Source: Benthicola sp039584685 (GTDB taxonomy: Bacteria; Gemmatimonadota; Gemmatimonadetes; Palauibacterales; Palauibacteraceae). From it: a stretch of DNA of 6,964 nt. Location: contig JBDGXI010000210.1 in assembly GCA_039584685.1 (NCBI GenBank), positions 1 through 6,964 of the forward strand. The letters run 5' to 3'. The notes beneath the pieces are model-generated. The model made no database searches. It was given only the letters and a program-made list of their open reading frames with translations, and had not been told where the DNA came from. The position numbers and the translations under genes are program-made. The first letter of the stretch is position 1. Every line of letters begins with the position of its first letter. Shown in pieces: positions 1-6,152 of the stretch.

Positions 1-15
1 GGTCGGTCAGCCGCT

Positions 16-21
16 GAGGAG
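16..21 (+). promoter_or_regulatory. Ribosome binding site of the first gene
   Basis: GAGGAG lies 6 nt before the ATG at 28, a good Shine-Dalgarno match with good spacing. It fixes that start and supports the following unrecognised ORF as a real gene. Confidence 0.6.
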
Positions 22-27
22 AACGCG

Positions 28-432
28 ATGTCGACACTCGAGAGATGGCCCGATGGTTACGTCCTGACCAGGGATCCCCGACGGGAGGATCCCCTGTTCT
101 ACTATCGGCAGGAGGGAACCTGGGCTGGGGCCATGGGCTTTCAGGTCTTGCCGCCGTACGAGGAGTCCGATGCCCCCGAGGTCTCGATCTCCGTCTTCGT
201 CGACCACCTGGCCCGAGAGCAGTCCCTGGACATGGACGATCGTCGGCGAATGTACGTCCGCGTCATTTCTGCTCTGGCAGCCCACCATGATGTCTGGAGG
301 CGCCTCGTGCTCAGGGCGCAGAATCTCACCGCGGTTCTCGAAGGGGGCGCTCTGGGGCGCCGTCTCAGCGACCTCGGATTCTCGCGTGTGGAGCGGCTGG
401 AACCGCACGCCGCGGAGTGGTGGCGCGAGTAG
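28..432 (+). CDS. Small hypothetical soluble protein
   Basis: This is a 134-residue protein that I do not recognise. It starts at an ATG with a well-placed GAGGAG and ends in TAG at 430-432. It has no signal peptide or membrane segment and no cysteine. It is rich in Arg, Glu and Trp: WPDGYVLTRDP near the N-terminus, a YYRQEGTWAGAMGF stretch around residues 25-38, a probably helical middle (residues 58-90), and a Trp-Trp pair just before the C-terminus (EWWRE). The composition suggests a folded cytoplasmic protein, not a random ORF, and the competing frames in this interval lack comparable start signals. The next gene begins 136 nt downstream behind its own promoter-like palindrome, so co-transcription is uncertain. 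No function can be assigned. Confidence 0.7.
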   Translation: MSTLERWPDGYVLTRDPRREDPLFYYRQEGTWAGAMGFQVLPPYEESDAPEVSISVFVDHLAREQSLDMDDRRRMYVRVISALAAHHDVWRRLVLRAQNLTAVLEGGALGRRLSDLGFSRVERLEPHAAEWWRE

Positions 433-519
433 CCGGCAGATGGGGGGCCATACCGCTCATTCGGCGGCACCTGAGCCGTCACCCGGACAGCCCGCGTTTT
501 GTGGACCAGATAGCAGGGT

Positions 520-532
520 GCGTAAGTTACGC
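520..532. promoter_or_regulatory. Perfect 13-nt palindrome upstream of the esterase gene
   Basis: GCGTAA-G-TTACGC is a perfect 6-1-6 inverted repeat centred at 526, about 36 nt before the esterase start. That is where an operator near the transcription start would sit. Weak sigma70-like boxes surround it (TTGTGG at 498-503, TAAGTT at 522-527 inside the palindrome, 18-nt spacer), each matching only part of the consensus. The symmetry is directly visible; a role as operator is inference. Confidence 0.4.
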
Positions 533-568
533 GACCTACCGAACAGACCGTTCTGGGAGACACGTGTA

Positions 569-1513
569 ATGGATGCCACAGCCATGAACTTCGCGGCAGC
601 CGGTAAAGTCGCCCTGCGTACGCTCGTCATCACCATATTCCTGGGCACCACTGATGGGAACGCCCAGGGGTTCCGCTGGGTGAATTCGATGCCGGAGAAT
701 CCCCACCCGCGACTGGAGCATGGCACCTACTACAGCGATGCGATGGCCCACGACGTGGGATATGTCGTCTATCTCCCACCGGGATACGAGGACCCCGAAC
801 AGGCCGATGTGTCGTACCCGGTCGTGTACTTCCTCCCCGGTGGCCGAGTGGGGAGCGAGGTAAAAAGCATTGCCTTCGCCACACCGATTGACGGCTGGAT
901 CGGTTCGGGTGAAATCCGGCCCAGGATTCTACTATTCGTCAACGGCGGGCCCGAGGGGTACTTCGACTACGGCGATTCCGAAGCAGAGACCTCGTTTGTG
1001 CAGGAGCTGATCCCTCACGTCGACCGCAGCTACCGGACCATCGAGAACCGGCGGGGACGAGCTCTCGAGGGCTGGTCCATGGGCGCGCGAGCCACCGCTC
1101 GCATCGCTTTCAAGTACCCGGAGATCTTCTGCTCTGCGGCTCCTCTGTCCGGGGGGCATCAGAAGGAGAAGGCGATGTCCGACAGTGGGGGTGAAGAGCT
1201 TCGGGGCTCGAGTGTCCTCGTGCACGCACCCGAGAACAACTCCTGGGATCTGGCCACAGCATTCGCCGAACGGAGTCCGATTCCGGATCTCGAGATCCTG
1301 GTTGCGGTGGGTTCGGCGGACGTGAACTACCAGGGGAACGTGGAGTGGATGGAGCATCTGCAGGCCCTGGGCATCACATTCGAGCAGCGGATTCCCACCG
1401 GCGTGCCACACGATCCGGGGCGGCTTCTCGGTGCCCTGGAGTCCTCGGTGGAGGCCTTCCACGATCGCTGCTTCGCCGCAGCTTCGACGGGTGGGCCGTC
1501 TCCGGACCAATGA
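569..1513 (+). CDS. Exported putative esterase (alpha/beta-hydrolase, esterase D/feruloyl esterase type)
   Basis: This 314-residue alpha/beta-hydrolase resembles the 'putative esterase' family (Pfam PF00756), which includes feruloyl and enterochelin esterases and esterase D. Residues 7-33 look like a Sec signal peptide ending in GNAQG, so the enzyme is probably periplasmic or secreted. The family pattern follows: an extended YYSDAMAHDVGYVVYLPPGY (residues 54-73), a YPVVYFLPGG strand and oxyanion region (83-92), and the nucleophile elbow GWSMGA with Ser170. Asp251 (VGSAD) and His281 (GVPHD) can complete the triad. The frame is open upstream to 170, but the start at 569 is preferred: GGGAG sits 9 nt before it, the signal peptide begins there, and the upstream part overlaps the 28-432 gene. 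ATG 584 is an alternative. The kinase gene starts 9 nt after the stop, suggesting one operon. Substrate unknown; Cys188 and Cys301 could form a disulfide. Confidence 0.88.
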   Translation: MDATAMNFAAAGKVALRTLVITIFLGTTDGNAQGFRWVNSMPENPHPRLEHGTYYSDAMAHDVGYVVYLPPGYEDPEQADVSYPVVYFLPGGRVGSEVKSIAFATPIDGWIGSGEIRPRILLFVNGGPEGYFDYGDSEAETSFVQELIPHVDRSYRTIENRRGRALEGWSMGARATARIAFKYPEIFCSAAPLSGGHQKEKAMSDSGGEELRGSSVLVHAPENNSWDLATAFAERSPIPDLEILVAVGSADVNYQGNVEWMEHLQALGITFEQRIPTGVPHDPGRLLGALESSVEAFHDRCFAAASTGGPSPDQ

Positions 1514-1522
1514 TCCTCTAAG

Positions 1523-3094
1523 ATGCATTCAGGCGGGGACGTAAGAGAACGGCTGAACGCGGCCCTGGCCGACCGCTACCGAATTGAGCGCGAAATCGGA
1601 AGCGGTGGTATGGCAACGGTTTACCTCGCCCACGATGTCAGGCACAATCGGAAAGTAGCTGTAAAGGTCCTGGATCCGGAGATCGCGCTGGTTCTGGGCG
1701 CCGACCGATTCCTACTCGAAATCGAAACCGTCGCCAACCTGACCCATCCCCACATCCTGCCACTGCATGATTCGGGCGAGGCGGGCGGTTTTCTCTTCTA
1801 CGTCATGCCGTACGTGAAGGGCGACACCCTCCGCTCTCGCATCGCCCGGGTTGGACAGCTCCCCGTCAGGGAAGCGATCCGAATCACTCGAGAGATCGCG
1901 AGCGCACTCAACTACGCTCACGGGGAGGGCGTGATCCACAGGGACGTCAAACCCGCCAACATCATGTTCGAGGCGGGCCATGCGGTACTGACGGATTTCG
2001 GTGTGGCACATGTCCTGGCTACCGTCGAGGATCAGAGGCTGACCCGGACGGGCACCTCTCTCGGCACTCCCACCTACATGAGTCCCGAACAGGTTACCGG
2101 GGAGAAGGACCTGGACGGAAGCAGCGATCAGTACGCACTGGCTTGTGTGTTGTTCGAGATGCTCGCTGGGGAACCCCCGTTCAAGGGAGAAACGAGCCAG
2201 AGTCTCCTGTATCACCACGTCGCGGTGGATCCGCCCCCGATCGAGCCGGCGCGGACAGACGTACCGGCCAATGTGGCCGCCGCTCTGCAAAGAGCATTGT
2301 CCAAGACGCCCTCGGAGCGGTTCCTCACGGCGTCTCAGTTCGCCGAGGCGCTGGAGACGGAGCAGGAGGCCACGTCACGAGGCCGCAGACCGCTTGAGCG
2401 AGCCGTCATCCTCAAGGCTCTCGCGGGCCTGGCTGCCGGGGTGATCCTGGTCCTGGTTGGATGGGCGGTCAGCCGAGGCCTGGCCGATTCCCGCGGTGCA
2501 GGTCCACCGCCGTCCAACCGTCCATACACCCTGCTTTCAGCGGTGGAAGGGAGCGCAGACGCCGATATCCGGGAGACGGTGCAGTTTCTCCTTCGCTCCG
2601 CTCTGGACGTGGCGCACGTGGTTCAGACCGTTCCCAACAGGGAAACCCAGAGGGTTCTCAGGCTCATGGAGAGACCGGACACGACCCCGGTCGATCAAAA
2701 CCTGGCACGAGAGGTGGCTGAGCGGCTGGGCGTGAGCACGGTCGTTCTGCCCAGATTCGATGCCGTGGGGGCAGGATTCCTGGTGGCTGTGCGGGTGGAA
2801 GACGTCGAAGCTGGCTACCTGGTGGCAGAAGCTCGTCGCCAGGCAGCAGATGCCGGCGCCCTGATTGAGACCATTGATGCACTGGCGATAGACCTGCGCC
2901 GGAGTCTCGGAGAATCTCGCGCAGTCCTGGCGAACAACGAACCGCTGCCCCTGGTCCTGACTCCGTCCCTCGAAGCCCTTCGGGCATACCGGAATGGAGT
3001 GGCCCTTTTCCGCAATTTTCAGCCGGCGGAAGCGGTTCCTCTGTTTAGAGAGGCCCTGACCCTGGATCCGGGGTTCAGACGGAGGCTTACCTGA
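1523..3094 (+). CDS. Transmembrane Ser/Thr protein kinase (PknB type), sensor domain cut short by a frameshift
   Basis: The 523 residues hold a complete Hanks-type kinase domain (about 20-280). They show the Gly loop GSGGMATV (26-33), Lys48 in VAVKVL, Glu66 of helix C, HRDVKPAN with catalytic Asp141, DFG at 158-160, GTPTYMSPEQ (181-190), Asp202 and Arg266. It should therefore phosphorylate Ser/Thr in the cytoplasm. One membrane helix follows (about 294-316), then an outer domain. That domain starts like a nucleotide-free sensor region (VVQTVPNRETQRVL) and enters a TPR unit at 482-516 (SLEALRAYRNGVALFRNF...FREALTLDPG). Translation then drifts into RRLT and stops. In-frame TPR sequence resumes in another frame (see 3130-4206), so the native protein was probably about 894 residues. 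The ATG is 9 nt after the esterase stop with no clear Shine-Dalgarno, so translational coupling is likely. The kinase itself may still work. Confidence 0.93.
   Translation: MHSGGDVRERLNAALADRYRIEREIGSGGMATVYLAHDVRHNRKVAVKVLDPEIALVLGADRFLLEIETVANLTHPHILPLHDSGEAGGFLFYVMPYVKGDTLRSRIARVGQLPVREAIRITREIASALNYAHGEGVIHRDVKPANIMFEAGHAVLTDFGVAHVLATVEDQRLTRTGTSLGTPTYMSPEQVTGEKDLDGSSDQYALACVLFEMLAGEPPFKGETSQSLLYHHVAVDPPPIEPARTDVPANVAAALQRALSKTPSERFLTASQFAEALETEQEATSRGRRPLERAVILKALAGLAAGVILVLVGWAVSRGLADSRGAGPPPSNRPYTLLSAVEGSADADIRETVQFLLRSALDVAHVVQTVPNRETQRVLRLMERPDTTPVDQNLAREVAERLGVSTVVLPRFDAVGAGFLVAVRVEDVEAGYLVAEARRQAADAGALIETIDALAIDLRRSLGESRAVLANNEPLPLVLTPSLEALRAYRNGVALFRNFQPAEAVPLFREALTLDPGFRRRLT
3070..3094 (+). 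other. Frameshift junction splitting the kinase gene
   Basis: Up to about 3073 the kinase frame encodes a TPR helix ending in LTLDPG. From 3076 the next frame encodes QTEAYLKYASDFALWDE, which continues that helix pair naturally, while the original frame gives FRRRLT and TGA at 3092-3094. Adding one base in the G run (3070-3073) or the TT that follows would restore a single frame. This looks like a one-base loss in a short homopolymer. No classic X-XXY-YYZ slippery heptamer sits here (the closest is G-GGG-TTC), so programmed -1 frameshifting is less likely. A sequencing or assembly error is also possible. Confidence 0.8.
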
Positions 3095-3129
3095 AATACG
3101 CTTCCGATTTCGCGCTCTGGGATGAGAGC

Positions 3130-4206
3130 ATGTTTCAGACCGGTTATCGGAACCGGGATGCATTGCGACTGACCGACTTTCAGTATGCTGATTCGGCCTG
3201 GGCCATCATCATGTCCGAGGTAAGGGATGTCGTGCGCTCTACGCGACACTTCGACAAGGAGGCACTGCTCTCCACCGAGGACAACAACAGATGGCGCAAC
3301 GCCATTCGGCTGGCGATCGTGACCGGGCATCTCGAAATCCTCGATGCCCTCGTGGACTCCGCTCAGGTGGAGACAGGGGAGTATTGGGAGTTGATCAAGA
3401 GTCTTCATCTGAGCGACTGGGAAAGGGCGGATTCCCTGGTCGCGGCCAACCCCGGTGCCTGGGACTCGCACGTCAACAGGCGAATGGCAGTGAGCGCACT
3501 GGATGCGGTCCGGGGTCGAGTTCGAGAGAGCTACGACACCTGGCGGCTGATCCCATCACGCCGGGTCAATCCTGCACGAGTCAAGCTGGTCTTCGAGACG
3601 GTTTACGGCGTGACGGCGGCCGACACGGTGGTGTCACTGGACGACCGGGGTCTGGAAGCAGTGGAGAAGTACATTTCGCAGGGCGTCCGATCGGCCATTA
3701 TCGGCGACACAGCGACCACCGTGCGCGTTGCCGCACGACTTCGCGCTGCCCGGGACAGCGCCACCAGTCAGCTCTTCGAACAAGCGTTTGAGCCCATGTT
3801 CGCCCTGTCAGCTGGCGGCCTCGCCGCCCGGCGCGGCGAATGGCGCGAGGTGACCAGGCTCCTCCAGCCCAGCGCCGACGGACTCGTCGAGCAAGGGTAC
3901 GGCTTCAGCACTGACCGGTTTCTGGTCCGATGGATGCTCGCGGAAGCCTACCGAAAGCTCGGAGATCTGGAGACCAGCATCCGACAATTGGAGGATCTCC
4001 TCCGGGAACGCTCATTCGAGCCGCTTCACGTGTTGGTCTACGCTCCCACCCGATTCAAGCTGGGCCAGCTGTATCTCGAAGTTCAGGATCCGGAAGCGGC
4101 GGCACGACACTTCACGGCTTTTCTCGTTGCCTTCACCGACCCGGACCCCGACTACCAGTGGATGGTAGACGAGGCACTGGCGGCAGCAGGCGCGGCCCGG
4201 GGCTGA
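3130..4206 (+). CDS. C-terminal TPR-like sensor portion of the kinase, separated by frameshift
   Basis: These 358 residues are all-helical and TPR-like. Helix pairs are visible at about 222-247 (FALSAGGLAARRGEWREVTRLL), 263-291 (RFLVRWMLAEAYRKLGDLETSIRQL) and 304-333 (FKLGQLYLEVQDPEAAARHF). There is no signal peptide or membrane segment, so as a separate protein it would stay in the cytoplasm. The coding signal extends upstream of the ATG without a stop to about 3058, and the peptide there joins onto the kinase's last TPR unit. The entry is therefore best read as the detached 3' part of the 1523 gene. ATG 3130 lies 35 nt after the kinase stop with only a weak GAG nearby, so re-initiation would be inefficient. 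In such kinases the outer TPR domain is thought to bind protein or peptide partners. A GC hairpin follows the stop directly. Confidence 0.75.
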   Translation: MFQTGYRNRDALRLTDFQYADSAWAIIMSEVRDVVRSTRHFDKEALLSTEDNNRWRNAIRLAIVTGHLEILDALVDSAQVETGEYWELIKSLHLSDWERADSLVAANPGAWDSHVNRRMAVSALDAVRGRVRESYDTWRLIPSRRVNPARVKLVFETVYGVTAADTVVSLDDRGLEAVEKYISQGVRSAIIGDTATTVRVAARLRAARDSATSQLFEQAFEPMFALSAGGLAARRGEWREVTRLLQPSADGLVEQGYGFSTDRFLVRWMLAEAYRKLGDLETSIRQLEDLLRERSFEPLHVLVYAPTRFKLGQLYLEVQDPEAAARHFTAFLVAFTDPDPDYQWMVDEALAAAGAARG

Positions 4207-4207
4207 T

Positions 4208-4224
4208 CGGCGGCTCGTCCGCCG
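4208..4224 (+). terminator. GC hairpin after the kinase stop codon (possible terminator)
   Basis: CGGCGG-ctcgt-CCGCCG forms a perfect 6-bp GC stem with a 5-nt loop, starting 2 nt after the TGA at 4204-4206. No T run follows, so it is not a standard intrinsic terminator. It could pause polymerase or protect the 3' end. Confidence 0.35.
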
Positions 4225-4355
4225 TCCGCTGCCGCCTCCCTGTGCTGATGCCGGTGAAAAAAGAGAACGGCGATCATGCCGACCACCAGGATGCTCAGGA
4301 GCATGTAGGACTGAGGATAGGTGGTTGGTAGTTCCGCTCACTCCGCTCGCGGAAG

Positions 4356-4376
4356 GTCAGCCAAACGACGGCTGAC
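4356..4376. repeat. Perfect 7-bp inverted repeat
   Basis: GTCAGCC-aaacgac-GGCTGAC has 7-nt arms around a 7-nt loop. Just upstream, TTCCGC (4332-4337) and GCGGAA (4349-4354) form a second 6-bp hairpin with an 11-nt loop. The pair lies between the kinase terminator-like hairpin and the next promoter. Neither has a T tract on the + strand; their role is unknown. Confidence 0.45.
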
Positions 4377-4456
4377 GGCGAGTCCAGCCGGGCCCACCTT
4401 CATTTCGAATCACTTGTGCGATTGGTCGGGTCCCGCTGGCAGCTGCGGGAGCGCCC

Positions 4457-4494
4457 CCGGGTTGACTTTACCCGGCGACTCGAAGGCATACATT
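4457..4494 (+). promoter_or_regulatory. Candidate promoter with overlapping inverted repeat
   Basis: TTGACT (4462-4467) matches the -35 consensus at 5 of 6 positions, and TACATT (4489-4494) matches the -10 at 4 of 6, but their spacing of 21 nt is too long. TTTACC (4467-4472) with TACATT gives a 16-nt spacer as an alternative. CCGGGT-tgacttt-ACCCGG (4457-4475) is a perfect inverted repeat over the -35 region and could be an operator. The site lies 45 nt before the start of the M29-like gene, a reasonable leader length. The motif match is visible; activity is inferred. Confidence 0.35.
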
Positions 4495-4527
4495 AAGGTT
4501 GTTCACCCGTTCGACCCACACCGAGGT

Positions 4528-4532
4528 GGAGG
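4528..4532 (+). promoter_or_regulatory. Strong ribosome binding site of the M29-like gene
   Basis: GGAGG lies 6 nt before ATG 4539, the best Shine-Dalgarno site in the window. It selects 4539 over the in-frame ATG two codons later. Confidence 0.65.
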
Positions 4533-4538
4533 TATTCC

Positions 4539-5738
4539 ATGTTCATGCGCTCCTTGCACTCCGTCTTTCGATGTCTGGCGATGGTCACTCTGCTCGCACT
4601 GGTCGTGGGCCCCGGACAGGCGCTCGCTCAGGACGAGGCGAAAATCGCCGGTCAGCTCGTTGAGACGTCAACCCTCGTACAGCCCGGCGATCACGTGGTC
4701 ATAGCCGGCGGCCGACACACGCTTGGCATGATGGAGGCGATCGCGATCGAGGCGCAGAAAGCGGGCGGCATGGTTACGATGCTCTACAACAGCGATCGGG
4801 TTGCCCGCTCGACCTGGACCGAGGTACCCGACGAGTACCTGCAGCAGGTCCCCACGTACTGGAAGGCGTGGCTGGACGAGGTGGACGTGTGGATCGGGCT
4901 TCCCGCGATCGAGAACCCCCGGGCGACGTTCGGTGACATCCCGCAGGAGAAATTCGCTCTGACCGCAGAGTCCAACCAGTTCTTCAACGACGAGCTGAAC
5001 TCGACCCCCCTGCGAGGGGTTTCGGTCGCTTATCCGTCGGCGGCCGAGGCGAGCCAAAACGGACTCGACTTCCAGACCTACTCGGCGATGCAGTGGGCGG
5101 CGGTCGGAGCCGACTACGACGCGATCTCCAGCCACGGGAACGCGCTGGCGGCGAAGCTGAAGGGCGCGAAGGAAGTCCGGGTGACGTCACCGGCCGGCAC
5201 CGACCTGCGATTCGCTGTCGGCGGGCGGACCGTGTTCGTCGACGACGGCATCGTGACACCTGAGGAGGCGAAGGCCGAGCTCTTCATCCAGCGCTGGGCG
5301 AGCCTGCCCGGTGGCCAGGTCTTCACTTCAGTCGAGGAGGAGTCAGCCAAGGGAACCGTCGTCGCACCGAAGACGCGCTGCCAGTACGAGCCGATGACCG
5401 ACGTTCGGTTCGCGCTGGATGATGGATATATCGAGAACTTCCAAGCCGCGTCGAATGCCTCCTGCTTTGAGAGTGCGATGGCGGCCTACGAGAAGGCTGC
5501 CATGCGCATTGGAACGTTCTCGATTGGCCTGAATCCCGCTCTCGAAGTGCTGGAGGATAACGGAGCGGACTACAGACCGGGCGACGCGGCCGGGATGGTC
5601 TGGCTGGGCTTCGGCGACAACCAGTTGCTCGGCGGCAAGAACGAGACGACAGGCTCGTTCAGTTTTCCGGTCGTGAACGCCACGGTCACCGTAGACGGCC
5701 TGGTCGTCGTCCGCGACGGTCAACTCGTGGGAGACTGA
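4539..5738 (+). CDS. Exported M29 aminopeptidase-like protein lacking the usual metal ligands
   Basis: The 399 residues begin with a Sec signal peptide: RSLHSVFR, a hydrophobic core (about 12-24), then GQALA|QDE with cleavage expected after Ala30, so the protein is extracytoplasmic. The mature part resembles the M29 (AmpS/PepS, COG2309) aminopeptidase fold: ETSTLVQPGDHVVIAGG (42-58), SPAGTDLRFAVGGR (217-230), LPGGQVFTSVEEESAKGTVV (256-275), IGTFSIGLNP (324-333) and LGFGDNQLLGGKNET (356-370). From my memory of the family, active members carry GEVF, IGELGIGLNP, a His in the VHIALG strand, and HWD after GGxN. Here these read GQVF (Gln260), GTFSIG (Thr326), VWLGFG (Trp355) and SFS (373-375). All four ligand sites therefore look replaced, suggesting a non-peptidase role or different chemistry. 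Own ribosome binding site; an intrinsic terminator follows 195 nt downstream. Confidence 0.8.
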   Translation: MFMRSLHSVFRCLAMVTLLALVVGPGQALAQDEAKIAGQLVETSTLVQPGDHVVIAGGRHTLGMMEAIAIEAQKAGGMVTMLYNSDRVARSTWTEVPDEYLQQVPTYWKAWLDEVDVWIGLPAIENPRATFGDIPQEKFALTAESNQFFNDELNSTPLRGVSVAYPSAAEASQNGLDFQTYSAMQWAAVGADYDAISSHGNALAAKLKGAKEVRVTSPAGTDLRFAVGGRTVFVDDGIVTPEEAKAELFIQRWASLPGGQVFTSVEEESAKGTVVAPKTRCQYEPMTDVRFALDDGYIENFQAASNASCFESAMAAYEKAAMRIGTFSIGLNPALEVLEDNGADYRPGDAAGMVWLGFGDNQLLGGKNETTGSFSFPVVNATVTVDGLVVVRDGQLVGD

Positions 5739-5807
5739 ATCCGGGGCGCACGAGCTTGGCGTCGTGCGATACACGGTCGACCACGAAACGCTGGCCTTGA
5801 CGCGGCG

Positions 5808-5820
5808 TGCATTGAATGCA
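5808..5820. repeat. Perfect 13-nt palindrome
   Basis: TGCATT-G-AATGCA is a perfect 6-1-6 inverted repeat, 70 nt after the M29-like stop. It has the same geometry as the palindrome at 520-532 but a different sequence. Its position after a gene and before a terminator does not suggest an operator for the M29-like gene itself. Confidence 0.35.
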
Positions 5821-5892
5821 TCGTAGAGATGCGGGCCATTACAGCTCGGCATTCCTGGCATGGAGCTGCGAACCGGAAACTCGCACCCTGCC

Positions 5893-5908
5893 GCTACCAT
5901 CCGGTAGC
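5893..5908. repeat. Short perfect hairpin upstream of the terminator
   Basis: GCTACC-atcc-GGTAGC forms a 6-bp stem with a 4-nt loop, 24 nt before the terminator stem. A further inverted repeat, CAGCTC (5842-5847) with GAGCTG (5863-5868), lies just upstream. Together they suggest a folded 3' region in the transcript. Confidence 0.4.
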
Positions 5909-5931
5909 TAGTTGAGCACGGCTCGTCGGAG

Positions 5932-5966
5932 CGGGGAAGCCTTCAGCGGCTTCCCCGTTTCGGTTT
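5932..5966 (+). terminator. Intrinsic terminator after the M29-like gene
   Basis: CGGGGAAGCC (5932-5941), a 6-nt loop and GGCTTCCCCG (5948-5957) form a perfect 10-bp stem, extendable by a G-T and an A-T pair. It is followed by TTTCGGTTT, a moderately T-rich tail. This is the clearest terminator in the window. It lies about 195 nt after the M29-like stop and separates that gene from the permease unit. Confidence 0.7.
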
Positions 5967-6094
5967 GTGGTCGCGTCTTGCGTCGCTCGTTGCTGCTGTG
6001 GAATCACGTGGCATTCTTCGTCACCTGTTGGGCGCTGATCCTGGTTGTGCCGGATGTGCCGTGGCGACTCACGGCGGCATGAAACCCCGCACAT

Positions 6095-6120
6095 TGCCCG
6101 TCGTATTATGTTACCGGGCA
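6095..6120 (+). promoter_or_regulatory. Candidate permease promoter inside an inverted repeat
   Basis: TATTAT (6104-6109) matches the sigma70 -10 consensus at 5 of 6 positions and stands out in GC-rich DNA. It is enclosed by TGCCCG (6095-6100) and CGGGCA (6115-6120), perfect 6-nt arms 14 nt apart. A recognisable -35 is missing. The permease ATG is 43 nt after TATTAT, fitting a short leader. The arrangement suggests a regulator that covers the -10; ADOP permease genes are often next to PadR-type regulators, but none is in the window. Confidence 0.35.
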
Positions 6121-6152
6121 GGTAGTTGGCTTCCCTGGCGACTGGCTCCGGC

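Larger units (their letters stand above)
4207..4538. other. 332-nt gap between the kinase and M29-like genes
   Basis: I see no convincing gene here. The gap holds a GC hairpin right after the kinase stop (4208-4224), two more inverted repeats at 4332-4354 and 4356-4376, and a promoter-like region at 4457-4494. A six-A run at 4257-4262 stands out in this GC-rich context. The - strand carries a 50-codon ORF (4152-4304) with one hydrophobic segment; it is weak and discussed as a finding. Confidence 0.7.
5739..6152. other. 414-nt gap between the M29-like gene and the permease
   Basis: No supportable gene is seen. From left to right it contains a palindrome at 5808-5820, an inverted repeat at 5842-5868, a short hairpin at 5893-5908, a strong intrinsic terminator at 5932-5957, and an inverted repeat around a -10-like box at 6095-6120. 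The first half probably belongs to the 3' end of the M29-like transcript and the second half to the permease promoter. Confidence 0.7.

Noticed and set aside
170..568. Open frame extending the esterase upstream to 170
   Set aside because: It overlaps the well-started 28-432 gene, reads as Ser/Arg/Pro-rich low-information peptide, and would bury the signal peptide that begins after 569.
3070..3076. Programmed -1 frameshift site in the kinase gene
   Set aside because: G-GGG-TTC does not fit the X-XXY-YYZ slippery pattern, and I see no strong downstream stem right after it. A simple one-base loss explains the data better.
5842..5908. Possible tRNA before the terminator
   Set aside because: Hairpins are present, but on neither strand do I find a T-loop GGTTCGA-type motif with matching acceptor arms in the right order.
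5739..5911. Coding-like fragments after the M29-like stop (for example VVRYTVDHETLALTRRALNA, and a 26-codon ORF ending in TGA near 5912)
   Set aside because: The first is interrupted by a TAG and has no start; the second has no ribosome binding site. No family is recognised, so they are not called genes or a pseudogene.
5966..6082. Short + strand hydrophobic reading (LLLWNHVAFFVTCWALILVV) ending in TGA at 6080-6082
   Set aside because: It has no ATG, GTG or ribosome binding site at a sensible place, and its upstream TTG starts lie in or before the terminator hairpin. Probably chance.
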